DNA of 5,006 nucleotides from positions 1 through 5,006 of the forward strand of contig CALZJL010000113.1 of the NCBI GenBank assembly GCA_945787625.1. Direction: 5' to 3'. Of the stretch, positions 1 to 5,006 are shown piece by piece (position 1 is the first letter of the stretch; each line of letters starts with the position of its first letter). The DNA comes from an uncultured Prevotellaceae bacterium. Its GTDB lineage: Bacteria > Bacteroidota > Bacteroidia > Bacteroidales > Bacteroidaceae. The notes under the pieces are model-generated. The model saw nothing but the letters and a program-made list of their open reading frames with translations. It had not been told where the DNA came from and made no database searches. Both the position numbers and the translations under genes were made by a program.

Positions 1-467
1 CCCTTGCCGTTGAGCTTGACGTAGGTCGTGCCGTTGACGGTGGTGGTGTTGGGGTCTGTATTGGTGTACTGGCAGAGGAGTTCGAGGTCTTTGGCGGTGG
101 GTATGCACCAGCCTTTGGACCAGTTGGCTTGTACGATGTCGTCTTCGGGCTGGAGGTCGCGGAGGTCCTTGTCGGCTGCGGTGTTGTATTTTTTGTAGAT
201 GTCTTTCTTATAGACGTTGCTGGCGAAGTAGTCTTTTTTGTAGAATGTCTCTGTTTCCTGGAGGTATCCCCATGCTATGCGTATGCCGGTGCTGTTGGTG
301 CATTGGCTGAGATAGGCGGTCTCGTCAATAGACTTATGATTGTATGTCTGGATGGCAGTCTTTGCTTCTGCTCCGTAGTTGAAGGGACTCCATAGGAGTT
401 TGTAGGTGACCTGATAGGATACCCCGTTGAGGGTTTCGGTCACGGTCTTTGTGATGCCAAAATCTAC
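1..467 (-). other. Second, divergent and edge-truncated FISUMP domain of gene C
   Basis: It begins about 24 residues after the RPVL that ends the first copy. The order of landmarks is kept: VDFGI, LLWSPFNYGAE, IAWGYLQE, a Lys/Tyr-rich segment, then GWCIPTAKDLELL. The motifs have drifted: PSG is missing, AWGE has become AWGY, and W(R/T)(I/L/M)P has become WCIP. The expected closing (I)RPV strand would lie beyond the left edge. Confidence 0.75.
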
Positions 468-1922
468 GGCGAGGTCGTCGATGTGTCGGACTACGATGTC
501 TTGCTTCTCGCTGTCGGTATAGACGTGGAGCTCCTTGAGCACGGGGCGTATGTTGATGCCTTGATAGCGGTTGAGGCTGGTGGTGCTCATGTTGTTGTTG
601 TAATGTAGTGTGGTATTGTAGGCGTAGCCGTTGCGATTGGCTGACATGTAGTAGAGACGCCGGGGGTATGAGATGGTGGTGTTGTTGGCATAGCCGTTGG
701 TCAGCATGGTGATTTCATTGCCGTTGAGCTTGCTCCTGAAGGTCAGCTTGAGTATGGCTTCGCCTAAGGGGCTGTCTGATATGGTCTCGGTGCTGATGAG
801 GTCGGTATTGTCGATGAATTCGCGGAGGTCGTCTGTGCTCGGGAGCGTCCAGTGTCCTCCCCAGTACTGTCGGACGGGGTCGTAGACGCTACCTGAGATG
901 TCGGACGGTAGCAATGTGCTTTTGTCTTCTTGATACGGGTCGTTGATGTAGGTGGCGTAGCTGTAGGTGTCTTTCTCGAAGAGTTCGCCCCAGGCGAGTC
1001 GTTTGCCGAGGTGTGTGGCTGCTTGGGCTATGGCTGCCTGATCCATGTAGGTGTCGGTCTCGGTGCCGAGATTGATGGGGCTCCACTTGATGCCTGAGGG
1101 CAGACCAAGGTCTACGGCGCAGCGTTCGTCCATGCGGTAGGTGTAGATGATGGAGTGCCTGCCGTTTTCTATGGCTATGCGGTCGCAGTCGTAGGCGAAT
1201 TGCTTGATGCCTGTGAGGCTGTTGCCGATGGTGTATGTGCCGCTGACGGACATGAGGGTCGGGGTGGTGGCATCGATGATATAGCGATAGTGCTCTATGC
1301 CGTTGTCATCGATGGTCTTCGTGTATTTGTAGGCTTCGGTCCACTCGCCGCTGTGGTCTTGGGTGAAGGAGTGGTGTATCTCTATCTTGGCGTAGCGGTG
1401 ACGGAAGGCGAGGGTGGTGACGGCGTTGGTCTGGGGAGACGTGATTTCGGTGTATAGCCAGTCGGTGGCTGCCTGTGTGCTCTGGTCGGTAGGTGGGGCG
1501 GTCAGACGGGCTTGGATATCGGTGGGGCTATGGCATGAGTCAAAGGTCTTGGCATACGGATAGTAGGCTATGTAGCGGTAGCCGAGCTTGTGTACCACCT
1601 TGGTGATGTCGGAGGCGAGGTTCCATGCCTTGCCGTCGGGGGTGGTGAGCCTGATGTTTAGGGCGTTCTTGCCGTCGATGTGGGTGACGAACTGGTCGTT
1701 GCTGTCGATGATGAAGAGACCAAATGAGTCGCCGGCTTTGAAGTCACGCGTCACCTCGTTGTCGTAGACATCAGTCACATGCCCTCGGGTCTGGGGCTGG
1801 TCGACGACGGTCACTTCAAACCTCATGGCGTGGCCGTCGGAGGGGGCGGTCGGGGTATATGGGTCGTCGCTGCAAGCGGCGAGGAAGAGGAGGGAAAGTA
1901 TGGCGTTGGTTAGTTTCTGCAT
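1..1922 (-). CDS. Fimbrillin-like lipoprotein with two tandem FISUMP domains (gene C, 3'-truncated by the window edge)
   Basis: The frame is open for 640 codons from the ATG at 1922-1920 to the left edge, with no stop, so the C-terminus lies outside the window. Residues 1-17 are a lipoprotein signal (LLFLAAC, lipid Cys17) followed by SDD, an acidic motif like the Bacteroidota lipoprotein export signal for surface display. This fixes the start. Residues about 33-265 are fimbrillin-like: 'QTRG' (Arg46), 'FKAGDSFGLFII' (61-72), 'YRYIAYYPY' (115-123) and 'LAFRHRYAKIEI' (171-182). The first FISUMP domain (about 270-462) has VDLGLPSGIKWSPINLGTE, LAWGELF (309-315), YDPVRQYWGGHWTLPS (347-362), LTFRSKLNGNEI and YQGINIRPVL (453-462). 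A second, divergent one starts near 486 with VDFGI, LLWSPFNYGAE (509-519), IAWGYLQE (549-556) and WSKGWCIPT (601-609), and is cut off by the edge. The gene overlaps the end of gene B by 13 bases. The frame and domains are well supported; the function is unknown beyond a surface or pilus-associated role. Confidence 0.9.
   Translation of the reverse strand, partial: MQKLTNAILSLLFLAACSDDPYTPTAPSDGHAMRFEVTVVDQPQTRGHVTDVYDNEVTRDFKAGDSFGLFIIDSNDQFVTHIDGKNALNIRLTTPDGKAWNLASDITKVVHKLGYRYIAYYPYAKTFDSCHSPTDIQARLTAPPTDQSTQAATDWLYTEITSPQTNAVTTLAFRHRYAKIEIHHSFTQDHSGEWTEAYKYTKTIDDNGIEHYRYIIDATTPTLMSVSGTYTIGNSLTGIKQFAYDCDRIAIENGRHSIIYTYRMDERCAVDLGLPSGIKWSPINLGTETDTYMDQAAIAQAATHLGKRLAWGELFEKDTYSYATYINDPYQEDKSTLLPSDISGSVYDPVRQYWGGHWTLPSTDDLREFIDNTDLISTETISDSPLGEAILKLTFRSKLNGNEITMLTNGYANNTTISYPRRLYYMSANRNGYAYNTTLHYNNNMSTTSLNRYQGINIRPVLKELHVYTDSEKQDIVVRHIDDLAVDFGITKTVTETLNGVSYQVTYKLLWSPFNYGAEAKTAIQTYNHKSIDETAYLSQCTNSTGIRIAWGYLQETETFYKKDYFASNVYKKDIYKKYNTAADKDLRDLQPEDDIVQANWSKGWCIPTAKDLELLCQYTNTDPNTTTVNGTTYVKLNGK
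537..1115 (-). other. First FISUMP domain of gene C
   Basis: This is a complete copy of about 190 residues. It opens with VDLGLPSGIKW, contains LAWGELF and 'GGHWTLPS', and closes with INIRPVL. The central part carries an Asn/Thr-rich segment (NGYANNTTISY, later NTTLHYNNNMSTT) between the 'KLNGNEI' strand and the RPVL strand. These residues probably form exposed loops. Confidence 0.85.
1910..1922 (-). promoter_or_regulatory. B/C overlap: 13-base coding overlap, likely translational coupling
   Basis: The ATG of gene C (1922-1920) lies inside the last codons of gene B, whose TAA is at 1912-1910. The bases just upstream (ACAGCAACA, minus strand) are A-rich and lack a Shine-Dalgarno core. Gene C is therefore probably translated by ribosomes that terminate on gene B. 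The start is set by the lipoprotein signal that begins there. Confidence 0.6.
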
Positions 1923-3823
1923 TGTTGCTGTACGTTTATGCGTATGGTGGCGCGTGTGTCGGGGTTGGTGTTCCAGTTGCGTCCGCCGTAGACGGGGCGT
2001 ATGAGCATACCTGTGTAGCGGTGTCCGTTTTGGGTGAGTCCCATGAGCTCGACGGTGTTTCCGTTGTGGTCTGTGTAGGTGGATTTCTTCTTGATGGGGT
2101 CAACTTTCGTTATCTTGCCTGTCTCTGGGTCGACGGTCTTCCTGGTCTCGAGCTCCATATAGCTCGAACAGTCGCGGTGGTCGTGTGAGGCTGACGAGGC
2201 GAAGTAGTACATGCCCCCGTAGTCGGAGTTGTATACGTCGGTCGATTTCACTCCGTGATATGAGCGTGAGTTTGTGGCGAGCATGTCAATGCTCCAGTCG
2301 CTCCATGTGCCGCCGGGGAAGTAGAGTACTTCACCGTTGATCTTGCTGGTGAACTTGAATATGGTGACGAGGTAGCGGTAGGGCCTGACGGCTGCCGTGC
2401 CGTAGTGTTCGGAGTTGTCGGGGTGGAGGTTGACATAGTTGCCGCTGGCGTTGGTCTCGGCTATCCAGGGGGCATAGCGCACGTTGTCTTCGTAATAGGT
2501 GTCGTGGACTGTGATGTCGCAGTTTCGCATCAGTTCGTCTACTTCGTTTTCGTTGGGTATGCGCCACTCGCCTTTCCAGAGCTTGTTGCGGACTACGTCG
2601 TATTCGGTGCCGGCTATGTTGCCGTCGATGTTGGCGTAGGAATAGTTGCGGTCTACGTATGTCTCTGGGTAATAGCCTTTGTCGGAGCCCGACTTGAGGG
2701 GGGAGACTGTCTGTGTGCTGCCGCTCGTGGTGATGGAGTCGCCCGTCGCGCTTATCCTGCCTGTCGTGGAGTTGAACAATACTGCAGGCTTGCCGTACTT
2801 GGTGACGAGCTCGCCCCACGAGTAGTAGTCTCCGCGGTCAAAGCAGGCATGGAGCTCGCTACTCATGAGATCGGTCCTGATATTGCCGTTGGCGTCGTAC
2901 CATTTGCCTCCTCGTGCTGTCTGCTCGGTTGCAGACTCGGTGCCGAGGTTGTGGTTGGCCCATATACACCCTGAGGGGAAGCCCATGTCGACGCCTGCTG
3001 TCTTGTAGGACTCTGTGGGCTGGGCGGAGATGCTGACGTAGAGGGAGCTGTTTTCCTTGAGGTCGATGTTGGTCTGCCAGTAGGACCAGCCTGTGACTTC
3101 GCTGTCGTCGCCTTCGGCGGTGTGCTTGGAAAGGGCTGTACCGTAGAGCTCGACGTCGTCTTGGGGTATGAAGATGTATGTGTAGGTCTCTGAGCCGTCG
3201 GCCTTGCACATCTGGGAGAGTCTGACGGGGTGCTCCACGTCGAGCTCTGAGGCTCCGCCGTTGTAGAATATCTTCAGCTGGCTCATGGCGTGGGTGAACG
3301 TGAGCCTGAGGGTATGGTCTGTGTGCTGCGGTTCTCGACAGACGAGGAGGTCGGCGGCGCAGTAGAGCTCGGGGGTGGACTGGTTGGAGTAGAGGAGGGG
3401 GTATAGGGTCTTGTATCGGGCGGTTATCTCGTCGACTGACTTGAGCCCGTCGTACTTGCTGCTGTAGGGGGCATAGGCGATATAGGTGTAGTTCTCGTCG
3501 TAGTAGACGGCAGAGGTTATCACATTGCCTGCGGCGTCTGTGCGGTAGGCAAGGCCTGTCTTTTGTACGACGTATCTGTAGTTGTCGGCCACGATTGTGC
3601 CGTCTCGGCCGATGACGATGAGACCGAGGTCGTCGCCTGGGGCAAAGGTGGTGATGACGCCGCTGTTGAGCGATGCACGTGTGGAGACTCCGTTGATGTC
3701 CTGGTCGTAGGCTGAGACGTCGACTCTAATCTCAAGCTGCGGCTTGTCGTGCTCTGGCGTGATGTCGGTGGTGCAGGAGGAGAGCAGGATTGTCAGTGTA
3801 GTGAGGGGTATGATGTGTTTCAT
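1910..3823 (-). CDS. Fimbrillin-like lipoprotein with C-terminal FISUMP domain (gene B, complete, 637 aa)
   Basis: This is a predicted exported lipoprotein, the only complete gene here. Residues 1-16 are a short hydrophobic signal ending in the lipobox LSSC, with Cys17 as the lipidation site, which supports this start. Residues about 30-270 resemble an Mfa-like fimbrillin: 'STRA' with Arg49, 'FAPGDDLGL' (60-68), 'YTYIAYAPY' (112-120), and 'LRLTFTHAMSQLKI' (172-185), the common 'L-x-F-x-H-x-x-S-x-L-x-I' core strand. Residues about 278-612 are FISUMP: VDMGFPSGCIWANHNLGTES (278-297), YYSWGEL (333-339), YDVVRNKLWKGEWRIPN (408-424), FKFTSKINGEVLYFPGG (489-505), MYYFASS (538-544) and YTGMLIRPVY (603-612). 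The domain is longer than in gene A, with a Ser/Thr/Gly-rich stretch (351-380) and a Lys-rich insert (about 561-593). A 25-residue tail follows RPVY, ends in RINVQQQCRN and overlaps gene C. Function is unproven; the likeliest role is a cell-surface or pilus-associated binding protein. Confidence 0.92.
   Translation of the reverse strand: MKHIIPLTTLTILLSSCTTDITPEHDKPQLEIRVDVSAYDQDINGVSTRASLNSGVITTFAPGDDLGLIVIGRDGTIVADNYRYVVQKTGLAYRTDAAGNVITSAVYYDENYTYIAYAPYSSKYDGLKSVDEITARYKTLYPLLYSNQSTPELYCAADLLVCREPQHTDHTLRLTFTHAMSQLKIFYNGGASELDVEHPVRLSQMCKADGSETYTYIFIPQDDVELYGTALSKHTAEGDDSEVTGWSYWQTNIDLKENSSLYVSISAQPTESYKTAGVDMGFPSGCIWANHNLGTESATEQTARGGKWYDANGNIRTDLMSSELHACFDRGDYYSWGELVTKYGKPAVLFNSTTGRISATGDSITTSGSTQTVSPLKSGSDKGYYPETYVDRNYSYANIDGNIAGTEYDVVRNKLWKGEWRIPNENEVDELMRNCDITVHDTYYEDNVRYAPWIAETNASGNYVNLHPDNSEHYGTAAVRPYRYLVTIFKFTSKINGEVLYFPGGTWSDWSIDMLATNSRSYHGVKSTDVYNSDYGGMYYFASSASHDHRDCSSYMELETRKTVDPETGKITKVDPIKKKSTYTDHNGNTVELMGLTQNGHRYTGMLIRPVYGGRNWNTNPDTRATIRINVQQQCRN
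1988..2992 (-). other. FISUMP domain of gene B, expanded by insertions
   Basis: All landmark motifs are present and in order (VDMGFPSG, W-A-x-x-NLGTES, SWGEL, V-R-x-x-x-W-x-G-x-WRIP, LYFPGG, YYFASS, MLIRPVY). The domain spans about 335 residues, compared with about 220 in gene A. The extra length sits in two places: a Ser/Thr/Gly-rich segment after SWGEL, and a charged, Lys-rich segment just before the final RPVY strand. Confidence 0.85.
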
Positions 3824-3844
3824 CGCTTATTTCTTTTCTTTCAG
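3824..3844 (-). promoter_or_regulatory. A/B junction: purine-rich initiation region for gene B inside the end of gene A
   Basis: Read on the minus strand, the last codons of gene A (CTG AAA GAA AAG AAA TAA) are followed by GCG and then the ATG of gene B. The stretch before the ATG is almost pure A/G with no GGAGG, as is usual for Bacteroidota initiation regions. The 3-base gap leaves no room for a separate promoter next to the start, so co-transcription and translational coupling are likely. Confidence 0.6.
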
Positions 3845-5006
3845 TAGTACTGGTCTGATGGCGTATCCTCTGTATCGCTCGCTGTCTTGCAGGGCTGACG
3901 TGTGGTCGGACATGTGGCCGTTGCCTGTGCCTGTCTCTACGATGTATGTGGTCACGAAAGCGACTGACTCTTCTGTGGCTCCAAACGTGGTGCTGGTGCT
4001 GCTGGGGGTAGATGTCCAGTAGCAGCACATGGCTTTGGTGACTTTGCCGTAGGTATTCTTGGAGCTGTCGTAGCCGGAATATCCTGTGATGGGGAGGTAG
4101 ATGATGCCTGTGAGCTTGCCGTCGGCGGCTGTCTTTTTTACTTCCCACACGGAGGCGTCAAAGTCGAGATTCTCTTCGGATTCGTTTCCGTCTGCGACTT
4201 TCTTGACGGTCTTCCATGTCCAGGTGCAGTCGCGTATGATGTCTTCCCACATCTCTTTGGAGGGCATACTCCACAGCCAGTAGCCGTCGCCGAGGTAGGC
4301 GCGTACGGCGTCGTGTGTGGTGCCGCGTATGTCGGTGTCGGCGGTGCCGGTGTAGTATGTGGGAGAGTAGCGCTCTGGGGCTTTTGTCTCGACTTCGCCC
4401 CAGGCGTAGTGATTGCCTGTCTCGATGGGTTCGAGGGCTCCGAGATTGCAGGTGGCCCACAGCACGTCGTAGTCCTTGCCGTTGATGGTGGTGCTCATGC
4501 CGAGGCTCACGAATACCATCTGGGCGGTGGTATTGCCTGTCTGGTGCCATACGGATTCGGGCGATACGATGATGTTGAGGGATTCTGAGTTGTCAGTATT
4601 GTAGGTGGTACAGTGCGAGATGTCGATGGTGTTGAGGCGTATTTGCTTTTCTTCGAGGGTGAAGTTGAAGGTGTAGAGTTTGCCTGCCTCAAACTTGTGG
4701 TTTGTTATCACGTCGCTGTCGAGGTGGAGCTGATAGGTGAGGTAGTTGGTGTCGATGGTGAAGCGGAGCGGAACGTGGTCGAAATCGCCATCGAGGGGGA
4801 AACACATGTTGTAGAAGACGCCTGTGCTGGCGCGCGGTAGGGTCACGGAGTCTATGGAAGTGGTGAGCTTGTTGTAGTAGCCTGACTTGTCGGCTTGTTC
4901 GGATATGGTGCCGTCGGCGAAACGCAGCACGTTGGGGAAGAGGGGGGTGTGGTCGGCGGACTCCATCTTGATGTCTGTGATGATGATGTCTGACGTGATG
5001 GCGTTG
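3827..5006 (-). CDS. Fimbrillin-like protein with C-terminal FISUMP domain (gene A, 5'-truncated by the window edge)
   Basis: This is the C-terminal part of a fimbrillin-type surface protein. The frame is open to the right edge. The first in-frame Met (4966-4964) is probably internal: it has no signal peptide, and the 13 codons before it read as a beta strand (NAITSDIIITDIK) typical of the middle of a fimbrillin. Numbered from that Met, residues 1-120 are the second half of a fimbrillin, with the hallmark 'F-x-AGK-x-YTF-x-FTL' at 92-104, followed by a strand ending in 'IDIS'. Residues about 154-374 are a FISUMP domain: LWATCNLGA (169-177), YAWGEVE (187-193), HDAVRAYLGDGYWLWSMPS (218-236), YWTST (316-320) and YRGYAIRPVL (365-374). 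The protein stops five residues later in a lysine-rich tail. The stop lies 3 bases before gene B. A lipoprotein signal is expected upstream, by analogy with genes B and C. The fimbrillin and FISUMP assignments are firm; the role as a pilus accessory or tip protein is inferred. Confidence 0.88.
   Translation of the reverse strand, partial: NAITSDIIITDIKMESADHTPLFPNVLRFADGTISEQADKSGYYNKLTTSIDSVTLPRASTGVFYNMCFPLDGDFDHVPLRFTIDTNYLTYQLHLDSDVITNHKFEAGKLYTFNFTLEEKQIRLNTIDISHCTTYNTDNSESLNIIVSPESVWHQTGNTTAQMVFVSLGMSTTINGKDYDVLWATCNLGALEPIETGNHYAWGEVETKAPERYSPTYYTGTADTDIRGTTHDAVRAYLGDGYWLWSMPSKEMWEDIIRDCTWTWKTVKKVADGNESEENLDFDASVWEVKKTAADGKLTGIIYLPITGYSGYDSSKNTYGKVTKAMCCYWTSTPSSTSTTFGATEESVAFVTTYIVETGTGNGHMSDHTSALQDSERYRGYAIRPVLLKEKK
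3845..4507 (-). other. FISUMP domain of gene A
   Basis: This is the shortest complete FISUMP copy in the window, and the one closest to the usual pattern: an 'LW-A-x-C-N-LGA' strand, 'AWGE', a Trp-rich 'G-x-W-x-MP' turn, a 'YLPITGY' strand, 'YWTST' and a terminal 'AIRPVL'. The entry strand reads LGMSTTINGKDYDVLW instead of the 'DLGLPSG-x-x-W' seen in genes B and C. It therefore belongs to the subtype in which a 'ING-x-x-Y' hairpin leads into the same strand. Confidence 0.85.

Noticed and set aside
35..55. Short G/T-rich runs such as ggtggtggtg as a microsatellite or phase-variable tract
   Set aside because: They are short and imperfect and encode Thr/Asn runs in frame. Nothing suggests slippage or a promoter nearby.
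1..1922. Gene C as a broken gene, because no stop is seen
   Set aside because: The frame is intact, with ordered domain motifs to the very edge. The missing stop is explained by the window boundary.
1155..2188. Plus-strand open frames at 1155-1457 and 1859-2188
   Set aside because: Both are antisense to genes C and B and show the same low-complexity Val/Gly composition. No recognisable motif or convincing ribosome binding site was seen.
2331..2819. 162-codon minus-strand frame inside gene B
   Set aside because: It is a shifted-frame shadow with Arg/His/Gln-rich composition; gene B's own frame carries the conserved FISUMP motifs here.
2405..2974. 189-codon open frame on the plus strand
   Set aside because: It lies wholly opposite the FISUMP part of gene B. 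The translation is a Val/Gly/Ala-rich antisense product with no domain, so it is a by-product of the A+C-rich sense strand.
3732..4148. 138-codon minus-strand frame spanning the A/B junction
   Set aside because: The product is Arg/His/Gln-rich, typical of a shifted frame of a real gene. Genes A and B both have coherent domains through this region.
4964..4966. ATG at 4966 as the true start of gene A
   Set aside because: The frame stays open upstream to the edge and reads as a plausible fimbrillin strand. No signal peptide or lipobox follows this Met, unlike genes B and C.

Overview
The window looks like Bacteroidota DNA, most likely order Bacteroidales. Its proteins combine a Bacteroidales-type fimbrillin (Mfa/FimA-like) region with the FISUMP domain (Fibrobacter succinogenes major paralogous domain, TIGR02145). 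The two visible N-termini are short lipoprotein signals, one followed by an acidic SDD tail, and there are no classical GGAGG ribosome binding sites. The genus cannot be fixed from this sequence.

Everything is coded on the minus strand, so the genes read from right to left. Gene A (5006 to 3827) has lost its N-terminus at the right edge. Gene B (3823 to 1910) is complete, with 637 codons. Gene C (1922 to 1) has lost its C-terminus at the left edge, with 640 codons visible. A and B are 3 bases apart, and B and C overlap by 13 bases, so the three form one tight transcription unit. There is no intergenic stretch of any size. No promoter, terminator, RNA gene, mobile element or CRISPR array is visible; the operon promoter must lie beyond the right edge.

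All three proteins share one architecture: a lipoprotein signal (where visible), a fimbrillin-like beta-sandwich region of roughly 200-250 residues, then a C-terminal FISUMP domain. Gene C carries a second, more divergent FISUMP domain in tandem, which runs off the window. I read this as a locus of paralogous, exported, lipid-anchored surface proteins. They are plausibly accessory or tip subunits of a type V (Bacteroidales) pilus, with FISUMP as the variable binding head. The architecture is read directly from the translated sequence. The pilus-tip role is inference, and the biochemical function of FISUMP is, to my knowledge, not established.

The plus strand is strikingly G+T rich throughout, meaning the sense strand is A+C rich. 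This skew keeps several long antisense frames open; I regard these as shadows of the real genes.
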